The notes under the pieces are model-generated. The model made no database searches, had not been told where the DNA came from, and saw only the letters and a list, made by a program, of their open reading frames with translations. A stretch of DNA of 64,000 bases from Jannaschia rubra. Its GTDB lineage: Bacteria; Pseudomonadota; Alphaproteobacteria; Rhodobacterales; Rhodobacteraceae. The position numbers and the translations under genes were made by a program. Below, one piece after another: positions 44,032 through 52,972 of this stretch (position 1 is its first letter; the number at the start of each line of letters is the position of its first letter). The stretch is taken from assembly GCF_001403735.1 (NCBI RefSeq), contig NZ_CXPG01000014.1, forward strand, positions 134,001-198,000. The letters run 5' to 3'.

Positions 44032-45093
44032 CTATGGGCCCTGGCCCGCCGACGCGTCCTTGCCCCAATCCTCGGCCTGCATCTCGCGCAGGCGGCTCGC
44101 GGTCCGCTCGAACTCGAAGACGTCGGTGCCCGACAGGTCCTCCGGCTCGGCCTCGGCCGACACGATCAGCTTGACCCCCGCCTCGTAGAGCGCGTCGATC
44201 AGCGTGACGAAGCGGCGCGTCTCGTTGTGGTGGGCGCGGTCCAGCCGTGGAACGTCAGTCAGGATCAGCACCCGCACCGCCCGCGCCAGTGCCAGATAAT
44301 CGCCCGCCCCGAGCGGCCGGCCGCATAGGTCGGCGAAGGACGCCCGCGCAACCCCCGATGCGAAATCCTCCAGCCGCAGGTCGCGGCCCTTGACCCGGAG
44401 CGTCAGCCCCTCCGACCGGCCGCCCGACAGGCGGGCCCAGACGTCATCCAATGCGCCGCCGCCCACGAAGTATCGCGTCTCCCCTGTCAGGCGGTCCTGC
44501 CGCCAGTCGCGCGGCGAGGCCAGTTCGTGCACAATCATCCGCTCCTTCACCATCTCGATGAAGGGCAGGAACAGCGCCCTGTTCAGCCCGTCCTTGTAGA
44601 GGTCGTCGGGCCGCCGGTTCGACGTCGTGACCACATGCACGCCCCCCGCGAACAGCTTGTCGAACAGGCGGGCCACGACCATGGCGTCGGTGATGTCGGT
44701 GATCTGCATCTCGTCGAAGCAAAGCACGCGGGTATCGGCGATCACCGCCTCGGCCACGGGGCCCACCACGTCGGTCTGCCCGGCCGCGCGGGCGCGGTGC
44801 ATCCCGTCGTGGATCTCCTGCATGAATGCGTGGAAGTGGACGCGGCGCGACGGCACCGGCGCGGCTTCGTGGAACAGGTCCATCAACATCGACTTGCCGC
44901 GCCCGACGCCCCCCCACAGATAACACCCCATCGACCCCTCGGGGGCTTTGCGCCGCCCGAACAGGCCGCGCCGGTCCGGCTCCGCCAGCTTGGCGCGGAT
45001 CGTCTCGAGCGGCGCCAGCGCGGCCTCCTGCGCGGGGTCGGGGGTGATGCGCCCCTTGGCCACGCGGGCCGCGTAGAGTTCCTGCAATGTCAT
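44032..45093 (-). CDS. zapE: cell division protein ZapE (AFG1-like ATPase)
   Basis: A 353-residue AAA-type ATPase. Walker A is GGVGRGKS at residues 61-68, Walker B is in VLCFDEMQITDITDAM, and sensor-type NRRPDDLYKDGLNR follows. In E. coli ZapE acts at the Z-ring under envelope stress; mitochondrial AFG1 relatives assist membrane-protein turnover. On the minus strand a TTGAAC/TAGGTG pair (18-base spacing) ends five bases before the ATG at 45093, so translation may be leaderless. The IS5 relic abuts its stop codon, but the C-terminus looks complete. Confidence 0.93.
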   Translation of the reverse strand: MTLQELYAARVAKGRITPDPAQEAALAPLETIRAKLAEPDRRGLFGRRKAPEGSMGCYLWGGVGRGKSMLMDLFHEAAPVPSRRVHFHAFMQEIHDGMHRARAAGQTDVVGPVAEAVIADTRVLCFDEMQITDITDAMVVARLFDKLFAGGVHVVTTSNRRPDDLYKDGLNRALFLPFIEMVKERMIVHELASPRDWRQDRLTGETRYFVGGGALDDVWARLSGGRSEGLTLRVKGRDLRLEDFASGVARASFADLCGRPLGAGDYLALARAVRVLILTDVPRLDRAHHNETRRFVTLIDALYEAGVKLIVSAEAEPEDLSGTDVFEFERTASRLREMQAEDWGKDASAGQGP

Positions 45094-45233
45094 TCCCGCA
45101 CCTAGCCCCGCTGCCGCGTGCAGTTCAACGCCCCCGGCCCCGTCGCGGCGCCTTTGTGCCCCCGCGTCACATGAAGGATTGTTTTTGCGACCGATGCCGT
45201 CATCCTGTCGCCATTCACGACGGGAGAGAGATC

Positions 45234-46970
45234 ATGCGTATTGCCCTGACCCTATCGCTGTTGCTGGCCCTGCCGGCCCAGGCCCAGATCGCCACCGACG
45301 CCGTCACGCCCGAAGGCGCGACCGGCACGGCGACCGAGGCCCGCGCCCCGGTGGAGGCGGAGAACTGGATGATCACCGCCGCCAATCCGCTGGCCGTCGA
45401 GGCCGGTGCCCGCGTCCTGCGCGAGGGGGGCACGGCGGCCGACGCCATGGTCGCGGTGCAGACCGTGCTGGGGCTGGTCGAGCCGCAGTCCTCGGGTCTG
45501 GGCGGCGGCGCCTTCCTCGTCTGGTACGACGCCGCCACGGGTGAGCTCACGACGCTCGACGGGCGGGAGACCGCGCCGATGGCCGCGACGCCCAAGCTGT
45601 TCCTCAAGGACGACGGCACGCCGATGGAGTTCTTCGACGCGGTCGTCGGCGGCCTGTCGGTCGGCACCCCCGGTACGCCGATGCTGCTGGAGGAGGCGCA
45701 CCGCCGCTGGGGCCGCACCGCCTGGTCCACGCTCTTCGACGACGCCATAGGCCTCGCCGAAGACGGGTTCGCGGTTTCGCCACGCCTCGCCGCGCTGGTG
45801 GCCGAGGATGCGGACAAGCTGTCGGTCTCCGATGCCACGGCCGCCTATTTCCTGCCGGACGGACAGGCCATCGCCGAAGGCTCGACCCTCAAGAACGCCG
45901 CCTATGCCGAGACGCTCCGCAAGCTGGCGCGCGACGGCACCGATGCCTTCTATTCCGGCGAGGTGGCCGAGGGGATCGTGGCGACGGTGCGGGGCGCGGC
46001 GCAGCCGGGTGTCCTGACGCTCGACGACCTGACCGCCTATGACGTGGTGGAGCGCGAGGCCGTCTGCGCGCCCTATCGCGAGGCCGAGGTCTGCGGCATG
46101 GGCCCGCCCTCGTCCGGCGCGCTGACCGTGGGGCAGATCCTGGGGCTGATCGAGCCCTACGACATCGGCGCCATGGGTCCCGACAGCGCGGAGGCCTGGC
46201 GGATCATCGGCGACGCCTCCCGCCTCGCCTTTGCGGACCGGGGCCGCTACATGGCCGACAGCGACTATGTTCCGGTGCCTGTCAGCGGGCTTCTGGACCC
46301 CGCCTATCTGGCGGAACGGGCGGATCTTCTGTCGGGCGACGACAGCCTGCCCGAGGTCAGCGCCGGAACGCCGCCCTGGGATCACGCGATGCTCCTGAGC
46401 GACGACCGGAGCATCGAACTGCCGTCGACCTCGCACATCTCCATCGTGGATGCGGACGGCAATGCCCTGTCGATGACGACGACCATCGAGAACGGCTTCG
46501 GATCGCGGTTGCTGGCGCCGGGCGGGTTCCTCCTCAACAACGAACTGACGGACTTCAGCTTCGAGACGCATGAGGACGGGCGGCCCGTCGCCAACCGGGT
46601 CGAGCCGGGCAAGCGGCCCCGGTCTTCCATGGCGCCGACCATCGTGATGCGCGACGACAAGCCCGTCCTCGTGGTGGGCAGCCCCGGCGGCAGCAGGATC
46701 ATCGGTTATGTCGCCAAGACCATCATCGCCCACATGGACTGGGACATGGACGTGCAGGCCGCCATCGCGCTGCCCAACATGGTCAACCGCTTCGGTACCT
46801 TCGATCTGGAGGAAGGGACATCCGCCGCGGACATGGCCGGAGCCTTGCAGCAGCTTGGGTTCGAGACCGAGGTGCGCGACCTGACCTCCGGCCTCCATGT
46901 CATAGCCCTGGGCGAGACGCTCACCGGCGGCGCCGACCCGCGGCGCGAGGGTGTGGCCATCGGCGAGTAA
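45234..46970 (+). CDS. ggt: gamma-glutamyltransferase
   Basis: A 578-residue Ntn-hydrolase precursor, exported to the periplasm, that cleaves gamma-glutamyl bonds of glutathione and is autoprocessed into two subunits. The signal peptide MRIALTLSLLLALPAQAQ ends near residue 17. The autocleavage/nucleophile Thr is T399 in LPSTSHISIVDADGNALS, and the small subunit carries GGFLLNNELTDFS, RPRSSMAPTIV and SPGGSRI. The ATG at 45234 has a GGGAGAGAG ribosome-binding site; a longer frame upstream has a Cys/Arg-rich start that is not native. Confidence 0.95.
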   Translation: MRIALTLSLLLALPAQAQIATDAVTPEGATGTATEARAPVEAENWMITAANPLAVEAGARVLREGGTAADAMVAVQTVLGLVEPQSSGLGGGAFLVWYDAATGELTTLDGRETAPMAATPKLFLKDDGTPMEFFDAVVGGLSVGTPGTPMLLEEAHRRWGRTAWSTLFDDAIGLAEDGFAVSPRLAALVAEDADKLSVSDATAAYFLPDGQAIAEGSTLKNAAYAETLRKLARDGTDAFYSGEVAEGIVATVRGAAQPGVLTLDDLTAYDVVEREAVCAPYREAEVCGMGPPSSGALTVGQILGLIEPYDIGAMGPDSAEAWRIIGDASRLAFADRGRYMADSDYVPVPVSGLLDPAYLAERADLLSGDDSLPEVSAGTPPWDHAMLLSDDRSIELPSTSHISIVDADGNALSMTTTIENGFGSRLLAPGGFLLNNELTDFSFETHEDGRPVANRVEPGKRPRSSMAPTIVMRDDKPVLVVGSPGGSRIIGYVAKTIIAHMDWDMDVQAAIALPNMVNRFGTFDLEEGTSAADMAGALQQLGFETEVRDLTSGLHVIALGETLTGGADPRREGVAIGE

Positions 46971-46982
46971 TCCGCCCGTCGT

Positions 46983-47465
46983 TCAACCTTCGGGCGGGGT
47001 GCAATCCCCGCCCGACAGGCAGGCTTCGGCGGCGGCGATGGTCTCGGGTCGCGCGGCCAGGGCGAAGGCGGGGCACGGGCCTTCCACGAGCACGTTCTCC
47101 TCGCCCCGGCGCTCGATGAACGCGAGAACCCGGTCGAGCGGGACGCCCCCGCACCACGCCCCCGCGCATTCCACCTGCACCGTCAGCGGAAACGCCGCGT
47201 CCTCGGTGAAGCCGTCCGCCGCCGCCAGCTTGCCGTCGAAGCGCGCCTTGACGGAATAGCCCTGCCGCGCGTTCGGGTCGCTGCCGGTGGAGGGAACCTT
47301 CTCCCCCGGCAGAAGCCGGATGCGGCCGACCGCCAGCACGTATTGCGCGTCCGATTCGCTCGCCGTGGCAAAGCTTCGCTGGACGCTGGGCCGAAGACAC
47401 GACAGGGCGTTCGCCTGCCCGGCCATGGCGGTGGAGATGAGGGCAGCGAGGATCAGGCGGCGCAT
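46983..47465 (-). CDS. secreted protein of unknown function
   Basis: A 160-residue exported protein. MRRLILAALISTAMAGQANA is a signal peptide cut near residue 20. The mature part has six Cys (in LSCLRPS, VECAGAWCGG, EGPCPAF and the C-terminal EACLSGGDC), suggesting disulfides in the periplasm, and a GEKVPSTGSDPN...YSVKARFDGKL beta-rich region. I do not recognise the family. It lies 28 bases after rppH and converges on ggt with a 12-base gap. Confidence 0.75.
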   Translation of the reverse strand: MRRLILAALISTAMAGQANALSCLRPSVQRSFATASESDAQYVLAVGRIRLLPGEKVPSTGSDPNARQGYSVKARFDGKLAAADGFTEDAAFPLTVQVECAGAWCGGVPLDRVLAFIERRGEENVLVEGPCPAFALAARPETIAAAEACLSGGDCTPPEG

Positions 47466-47493
47466 GGATGTCTCCGGTGAAAGGGCGCAGGGC

Positions 47494-47991
47494 TCACAGC
47501 AGGTCGAACCCCCGCAGGACGGCGGCATAGATGTCGCGCTTGAAGGGCACGATGGCGGCCAGCACCTCGGGGCCGGAAAGCCAGGCCCAGCGTGAGAACT
47601 CGCGGACATGGGCGTCGAGGTCCACGGCATCGTCCGGCCCGTCGTAGACCATGTGAAACCAGTGCTGCTCCTGCCCGCGGTAGCGCCCCTTCCAGAGTTT
47701 GCCCGCCAGGTCGGCAGGCAGGTCATAGCGCAGCGGCTCGGGCAGCGCGGCGCGCAGGGTGACGGATCCGGGCGACAGGCCCGTCTCCTCGGTCAGTTCG
47801 CGCAGGGCGGCGTCGCGGGGCGTCTCCCCCGCGTCGATCCCGCCCTGCGGCATCTGCCAGGCACCGGGCCGGTCCAGCCGCTCGCCCACCCAGACCAGCC
47901 CCGAAGGGTTGGTCAGGCAGACACCCGCGCAGGGGCGCCAGGGCAGGCTGGCGATCTCCGGGGTCATGGGCGCCGTCTTGGTTTCGGTCAC
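47494..47991 (-). CDS. rppH: RNA pyrophosphohydrolase
   Basis: A 165-residue Nudix hydrolase that removes pyrophosphate from mRNA 5' ends and so starts decay. The Nudix box GGIDAGETPRDAALRELTEE begins near residue 50. WQMPQGGI before it and the YRGQEQHWF motif later are specific to RppH. ATGA overlap with ctpA links them. Some members act on dinucleoside polyphosphates, which remains possible. Confidence 0.93.
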   Translation of the reverse strand: MTETKTAPMTPEIASLPWRPCAGVCLTNPSGLVWVGERLDRPGAWQMPQGGIDAGETPRDAALRELTEETGLSPGSVTLRAALPEPLRYDLPADLAGKLWKGRYRGQEQHWFHMVYDGPDDAVDLDAHVREFSRWAWLSGPEVLAAIVPFKRDIYAAVLRGFDLL

Positions 47992-49322
47992 TTCGGCTCG
48001 ATGGCCGTCAGGCCTTTCAGGATGTCGATGGCATAGGCCATCTGGTAGTCCTCCTCGCGCAGCTTTGCGGCATCCTCCGCGTCCGCCTGCTCCTTGCGGA
48101 TCTGCTCCTGCTCGTCGGGCGACAGGCTGTCGTTGGTCAGCGCGCCGCGCAGGCTCGACTCGGTGCGGGTCGGGCGGGCGGTCTCTTCCGCCGTCTCCTC
48201 GGCGTCCGGCAACTCACGCGGCGGTTGGACCACGACGATGTCGGGGCTGATCCCGAGGTTCTGGATCGACCGGCCCGAGGGTGTGTAGTAGCGCGCCGTC
48301 GTCAGGCGGATCGCGCCGTCGCCCTGCACCGGCATGATGGTCTGCACGCTGCCCTTGCCAAAGGACTTGGTGCCCACGACCACCGCACGGCGATGATCCT
48401 GAAGCGCGCCGGCCACGATCTCGGAGGCCGAGGCCGACCCGCCGTTGATGAGCACCACCATGGGAAGGCCGTCGATGATGTCGCCGTCTTCCGCGTTGAA
48501 GCGGTCACCGTCCTCGGCGTTGCGCGACCGGGTCGAGACGATCTCTCCCTGTTCGAGGAAATCGTCCGCCAGATCCACGCCCGCCGTTAGCAGGCCGCCG
48601 GGGTTGTTGCGCAGGTCCAGCACGACGCCGTTCACGTTCTCCAACCCGCCCATCTCGGCCACGACCTCCTCGAAGCCCTCATGGACGTTGGGGACGGTCT
48701 GGTCGTTGAAGGTCGACACGCGGATGACCACGCTGTTGCCCTCGCGGCGGACACGTGCGGCGGTCAGCTTGATCGTGTCGCGGGTGATGGTGATGTCGAG
48801 CGGCTCCTCCAGCCCCTCGCGCAGGATGGTGACGACGATGTCCGACCCCACGGGGCCGCGCATCAGTTCGACCGCTTCCTCCAGCGTGAAGCCCAGGATG
48901 CTCTCGCCGTCGACGGCGGTGATGTAGTCGCCCGCCTCGACCCCGGCTTCGAAGGCGGGGGTGCCGTCCATAGGGGTGATGACCTTGACGTAGCCATCCT
49001 CCTGCGTGACCTCTATGCCGAGGCCGCCGAATTCGCCGCGGGTGTCGACCTGCATGTCCTCGAAATCGCGCGGCGGCAGGTAGGAGCTGTGCGGGTCGAG
49101 CGAGGTGAGCATCCCGTTGATCGCGGCCTCGATCAGGTCGCCCTCGTCGACTTCCTCGACGTACTGGTTGCGGATCCGCTCGAAGACGATCCCGAACAGG
49201 TCGAGCTGTTCGTAGACGGAGGCCTTCCCGGCCTCCTGCGCGAGAAGCGGACCCGCCAGCTGGGTCGTGGCGAGAATCCCCGCCAGGATGCCGCCCCCGG
49301 CGGCCATCGCAAGCTTGTTCAT
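47988..49322 (-). CDS. ctpA: S41-family C-terminal processing peptidase
   Basis: A 444-residue periplasmic protease. An N-terminal signal or anchor (residues 1-28) is followed by a PDZ domain at about 85-165 (EFGGLGIEVTQEDGYVKVI) and the S41 core. The catalytic Ser is in NGGSASASEIVAGAL and the Lys in TKSFGKGSVQT. The C-terminal 80 residues are Glu/Arg-rich and probably helical. In related bacteria CtpA trims envelope proteins, often with an EnvC-type partner; envC lies nine bases upstream here. Confidence 0.94.
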   Translation of the reverse strand: MNKLAMAAGGGILAGILATTQLAGPLLAQEAGKASVYEQLDLFGIVFERIRNQYVEEVDEGDLIEAAINGMLTSLDPHSSYLPPRDFEDMQVDTRGEFGGLGIEVTQEDGYVKVITPMDGTPAFEAGVEAGDYITAVDGESILGFTLEEAVELMRGPVGSDIVVTILREGLEEPLDITITRDTIKLTAARVRREGNSVVIRVSTFNDQTVPNVHEGFEEVVAEMGGLENVNGVVLDLRNNPGGLLTAGVDLADDFLEQGEIVSTRSRNAEDGDRFNAEDGDIIDGLPMVVLINGGSASASEIVAGALQDHRRAVVVGTKSFGKGSVQTIMPVQGDGAIRLTTARYYTPSGRSIQNLGISPDIVVVQPPRELPDAEETAEETARPTRTESSLRGALTNDSLSPDEQEQIRKEQADAEDAAKLREEDYQMAYAIDILKGLTAIEPK

Positions 49323-49331
49323 GTCGTTTCC

Positions 49332-50429
49332 CTATTCGATGGCGAACCAGGTCGCCGGGTCCACGGGCCTGCCGCCCTGTCTCAGTTCGATATAAAGCGT
49401 CTCGGAACGCGATGCGCCACCGCCGCCGACCGTCCCGAGCAGAAAATCCACCGCATCGGGCGCCGCACCGCCCATCAGCCCCAGCGGCGCACCGGGTGCC
49501 AGGATCTCCGCCTGACGTGCGTAGACCTCGTCGAGCCCTGCGAACACCAGCAAAGTGGCCGGTTCGGGCTCGAGGATGATCACATTGCCGTAATCGAGGA
49601 GCGGGCCGGCATATCGCACCGTGCCCGCCGCGGGGGCCGTGACGATCGCGGCGGGCGGCACGGCCAACACGAGACCCGGCCGCGCGATCCCCGCCGCGTC
49701 CGCCTCATCGAACCCGTGCAGAAGCGTCCCGGCCGCCGGTGCGGGCAGCGGCAGGGTCAGTTCGGTCTCCTCCGTCCCCGGCAGGGTGCCGAGACCGTCG
49801 GCGAAGGCCTCCAGCGTGTCCACCCGGCCCAGGAGCGCGGCGATGCGCGCGCCGTCGTCGGTCATGCGCGCGGGCAGGTCGGTGCGCTCCGCGATGGCCT
49901 CGGACAGGGCGACGCGGGCCTCCTGCACTCCGGCCAGGCCTTCCTCCAGGCTATCGGCAGCCGATTCCTGCAACAGCCGCAGGTCGCGAAGGTCGGCCAA
50001 TGCCACCCGCAATTCGTCGGCCCGTGCGTCGAGCGCGGGGGTCACCTCGGCCAGCATCATCGACGCGCGCGCGGTGCCGAGCGGCCCCGACGGATGCAGC
50101 AGCAGAAGCGGCCCCGGCGCGCGTTCCATCGCCTGCAACGCGGCGATGAGCCGGGCGACCTCCGCCTCGCGCGCGCTGAGAACCGCCGTCAGCGAGCTTT
50201 CGCGCCGCGCCACCTGTCGCAACCCGTCGCGCAGCGCCGACAGCCCGTCCTCATAGGCGCGGATCACGGCCGTCAAGGCGGCCACGCGGTCCGACGCGCC
50301 GCCCGCCTCGTCCAGTTGTCGCGCGGCGGTGGCGAGCTTCCCCGCCGCCAGCCGCGCCCCCTCGGAGGCGGTCTGCGCGGCGGCGGGCAGCGACAGGCAC
50401 ACGAGGATCGGAATGGCCCGCAGGATCAT
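49332..50429 (-). CDS. envC: murein hydrolase activator EnvC-type, degenerate LytM domain
   Basis: A 365-residue periplasmic protein. A signal peptide (MILRAIPILVCLSLPAAAQ) is followed by a long coiled-coil region (about 25-230) rich in Ala/Leu/Glu/Arg and a C-terminal LytM/M23-like domain (about 250-365). The metal ligands of active M23 enzymes are missing: the usual HxH strand reads LYIELRQ here. That fits an activator of amidases rather than a hydrolase. ATGA overlap joins it to gpmI and a 9-base gap to ctpA, a conserved alphaproteobacterial order. Confidence 0.9.
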   Translation of the reverse strand: MILRAIPILVCLSLPAAAQTASEGARLAAGKLATAARQLDEAGGASDRVAALTAVIRAYEDGLSALRDGLRQVARRESSLTAVLSAREAEVARLIAALQAMERAPGPLLLLHPSGPLGTARASMMLAEVTPALDARADELRVALADLRDLRLLQESAADSLEEGLAGVQEARVALSEAIAERTDLPARMTDDGARIAALLGRVDTLEAFADGLGTLPGTEETELTLPLPAPAAGTLLHGFDEADAAGIARPGLVLAVPPAAIVTAPAAGTVRYAGPLLDYGNVIILEPEPATLLVFAGLDEVYARQAEILAPGAPLGLMGGAAPDAVDFLLGTVGGGGASRSETLYIELRQGGRPVDPATWFAIE

Positions 50430-51937
50430 GCGATCAGGCTCTCGCCCGTCATCTCGATGGGCTTCTCCACCCCCATCAGCTCCAGCAGCGTAGGCGCCAG
50501 ATCGCCCAGCGTCCCGTCGTTCAGCCGCGTCCCCTCGGGCGCGCCGTAGAGGATCACGGGCACGGGGTTGGTCGTATGCGCGGTGTGCGGCTTGCCGGTC
50601 TCCGCATCCACCATCGTCTCGCAGTTGCCGTGGTCGGCGCAGACGATCATCGCGCCATCGGTCCCTTCCAAAGCTGTAAGCACGCGACCCAGGCCTGTGT
50701 CGACCGCCTCGCAGGCGCGGGCAGCGGCCTGCAGATCGCCGGTGTGGCCCACCATGTCGGGGTTGGCATAGTTCACCACGATCAGGTCGTAGCCCTTCTC
50801 GATCGCGGCGACGAAATGGTCCGTCACCTCGACCGACGACATCTCGGGTTGCAGGTCATAGGTGGCGACATCGGGGGACTTCGGCATGTGCCGGTCCTCG
50901 CCCTCCTCCGGCTCCTCGACGCCGCCGTTCAGGAAGAAGGTGACGTGGGGGTATTTCTCGGTTTCGGCGCAATGGAACTGCGTCAGACCCTTCAGCGCCA
51001 CCCAATGCCCCAAGGTGTTAGGGACGGTCTGCTTGGGAAAGACCGTGGACATGTAGGCATCGTGCGCCTCGGAATAATCGACCATGCCCAGCATGTGCAA
51101 CGCGGGCCGGCCCCGCGTCTCGAAATCGTCGAAATCGGGGTCGGCCAGGGCCGCCAGGATCTCGCGCGCGCGGTCGGCGCGGAAGTTCAGGCAGAACAGG
51201 CCGTCGCCATCGCGCATCCCCTCGTAGTCGCCGATGACCGTGGCGTGGATGAACTCGTCGCTCTCGCCGCGCGCCCGCGCCTCCGCCAGCGCGGCGTGTA
51301 CATCGGGCACATGCTCGCCCTCGCCCCACGTCATCGCAGCCCAGGCGCGCTGCACGCGGTCCCAGCGGTTGTCGCGGTCCATCGCGTAGTAGCGCCCGGT
51401 CAGCGTGGCGACCGTGGCGCCTTCGGGCAGGCCGTCGAGCAGCCGGTTCAAGAAGCCTTCCGCGGAATTGGGCGGCACGTCGCGGCCGTCGGTGATCGCA
51501 TGGACGACGACCGGCACGCCGGCCTCCGTCAGCACGCGGGCAGCGGCGAGCAGGTGATCGATGTGGCCGTGCACGCCGCCGTCCGAGATCACCCCCATCA
51601 GGTGCGCCCGGCCGCCACCGTCCCGCAGCGCGCGGATCCAGTCCGTCAGCGCGCGTTCCTTGGCGAAGGTGCCTTCCTCGATGGACCTGTTGATGAGGCC
51701 GAGGTCCATCCACACCGTGCGCCCTGCGCCGATGTTCATGTGCCCCACCTCGGAATTGCCCATCTGCCCTTCCGGCAGGCCCACCGCGGGGCCGAAGGTC
51801 GTCAGCGTGGCATGGGGGCAGGTCGCCATCAGGCGGTCGAAGTTCGGCGTGTCGGCCACGTCGGGCGCGGATTGCTCGGGCCGGTCCGAGACGCCCCAAC
51901 CGTCCAGGATGCACAGCACAACGGGTTTCTTCTTCAT
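50426..51937 (-). CDS. gpmI: 2,3-bisphosphoglycerate-independent phosphoglycerate mutase
   Basis: A 503-residue Mn-dependent glycolytic/gluconeogenic enzyme interconverting 3- and 2-phosphoglycerate. The phospho-acceptor Ser is S62 in GQMGNSEVGHMNIGAGR. The metal-binding LDGWGVSDR at the N-terminus and the C-terminal NYANPDMVGHTGDL and CADHGNCE are present. The ATG at 51937 starts MKKKPVVLCILDGWG. It lies 31 bases after rlmH. Confidence 0.96.
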   Translation of the reverse strand: MKKKPVVLCILDGWGVSDRPEQSAPDVADTPNFDRLMATCPHATLTTFGPAVGLPEGQMGNSEVGHMNIGAGRTVWMDLGLINRSIEEGTFAKERALTDWIRALRDGGGRAHLMGVISDGGVHGHIDHLLAAARVLTEAGVPVVVHAITDGRDVPPNSAEGFLNRLLDGLPEGATVATLTGRYYAMDRDNRWDRVQRAWAAMTWGEGEHVPDVHAALAEARARGESDEFIHATVIGDYEGMRDGDGLFCLNFRADRAREILAALADPDFDDFETRGRPALHMLGMVDYSEAHDAYMSTVFPKQTVPNTLGHWVALKGLTQFHCAETEKYPHVTFFLNGGVEEPEEGEDRHMPKSPDVATYDLQPEMSSVEVTDHFVAAIEKGYDLIVVNYANPDMVGHTGDLQAAARACEAVDTGLGRVLTALEGTDGAMIVCADHGNCETMVDAETGKPHTAHTTNPVPVILYGAPEGTRLNDGTLGDLAPTLLELMGVEKPIEMTGESLIA

Positions 51938-51968
51938 GGTCTTCCCTTCGCCTCGGTTCCTGCGGGCT

Positions 51969-52430
51969 TCAGACCCGATGATAGGGGCTGCCCGCAAGGA
52001 TGGAAGCCGCGCGGTAGAGCTGTTCGGCCAGCATGACGCGCACCAGCATATGCGGCCAGACCATCGCGCCGAAGCCGATGGCAAGGTCGGCCCGCGCGCG
52101 CAGGCCCGCGTCCAGCCCGTCCGCGCCGCCGATCACGAAGGCCACGTCGCACGCGCCGTCGCGCCAGTCGCCGATGCGGGCCGCGAAATCGGGCGATGTC
52201 ATCTGTTTTCCGCGTTCGTCGCAGAGAACCATTGCCGCGCCGGGGGCCAGGGCACGGTCGATGACCGCAGCCTCGGGACCCATCCCGCCCTTCGCCTCGA
52301 CCTCCACTATCGACACGGGCGGCAGGCCGACGCCCCGCCCGACCTTGGCGAACCGGTCGAGATAATCGTCGACGAGAGCGCGTTCCGGCCCCTTGCGGAG
52401 ACGGCCCACGGCGATGAGCTGCAACTTCAC
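51969..52430 (-). CDS. rlmH: 23S rRNA (pseudouridine1915-N3)-methyltransferase
   Basis: A 153-residue SPOUT methyltransferase acting on the 70S ribosome. The N-terminus KLQLIAVGRLRKGPE, the middle AFVIGGADGLDAGLRARAD (SAM-binding knot) and the C-terminal AEQLYRAASILAGSPYHRV are diagnostic. Translation begins at GTG (52430), one base after the rsfS stop (TGAGGTG); longer frames upstream shadow rsfS. rsfS and rlmH are both ribosome-linked and are probably coupled. Confidence 0.93.
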   Translation of the reverse strand: MKLQLIAVGRLRKGPERALVDDYLDRFAKVGRGVGLPPVSIVEVEAKGGMGPEAAVIDRALAPGAAMVLCDERGKQMTSPDFAARIGDWRDGACDVAFVIGGADGLDAGLRARADLAIGFGAMVWPHMLVRVMLAEQLYRAASILAGSPYHRV

Positions 52431-52431
52431 C

Positions 52432-52842
52432 TCAGATGGGACGGGCGGCTTGCGCGGCCGACGGGTCCTGCCACATCTTCTCGAGCTGATAGAACTCCCG
52501 CACCTCGGGGCGGAAGATGTGAACGATGACGTCGCCCGCGTCGAGCAGCACCCAGTCGCCCTGGGTCTTGCCCTCGGTCCGGGCGGTGCGGCCCAGCGTG
52601 TCCTTGAGTCTTTCGGACAGCTTCTCGGCGATCGACGTGACCTGCCGGGTCGACCGGCCCGAGCAGACCACCATGTGATCGGCCACGGACGACTTGCCGC
52701 GCAGGTCGATCTGCACAATGTCCTCGGCCTTGTCTTCATCGAGCGAGTTCAGGATGAGCGCGAGCGTGGCGTCGCTGGCCCTCTGGTCCCCCGGCGCGCG
52801 CGGAGCGTCGGCCGCATGGGAAGGTGTGGTATCGGCAGTCAG
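52432..52842 (-). CDS. rsfS: ribosome silencing factor RsfS, probable CTG start
   Basis: A 136-residue RsfS/Iojap protein that binds ribosomal protein L14 and blocks subunit joining in starvation. The core is clear: SLDEDKAEDIVQIDLRGKSS, DHMVVCSGRSTRQV, GDWVLLDAGDVIVHIF and REFYQLEKMW. There is no suitable ATG. CTG at 52842 has GGAGGA seven bases before it and gives the expected short N-terminus. In-frame GTG at 52881 lies about five bases after the predicted transcription start, and the next ATGs lie within or above the promoter. The CTG call is well supported but unusual. Confidence 0.85.
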   Translation of the reverse strand: MTADTTPSHAADAPRAPGDQRASDATLALILNSLDEDKAEDIVQIDLRGKSSVADHMVVCSGRSTRQVTSIAEKLSERLKDTLGRTARTEGKTQGDWVLLDAGDVIVHIFRPEVREFYQLEKMWQDPSAAQAARPI

Positions 52843-52892
52843 TGCCCGATCCTCCGGGATGTGGGGTCGCGCGCGGAGCACGACACCTGAAA

Positions 52893-52921
52893 AGTCTAGC
52901 ACCGGGGACCATCCCCGGCAA
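52893..52921 (-). promoter_or_regulatory. promoter for rsfS
   Basis: On the minus strand TTGCCG (52921-52916) and TAGACT (52898-52893) are exactly 17 bases apart. The predicted start near 52886 rules out the in-frame ATG at 52926 and leaves a leader of about 44 bases to the CTG at 52842. Confidence 0.6.
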
Positions 52922-52972
52922 CGCATCAGGGGCCATGTGGGCATCCCGCTGCCCATCGTCAATGCGCCCCCG

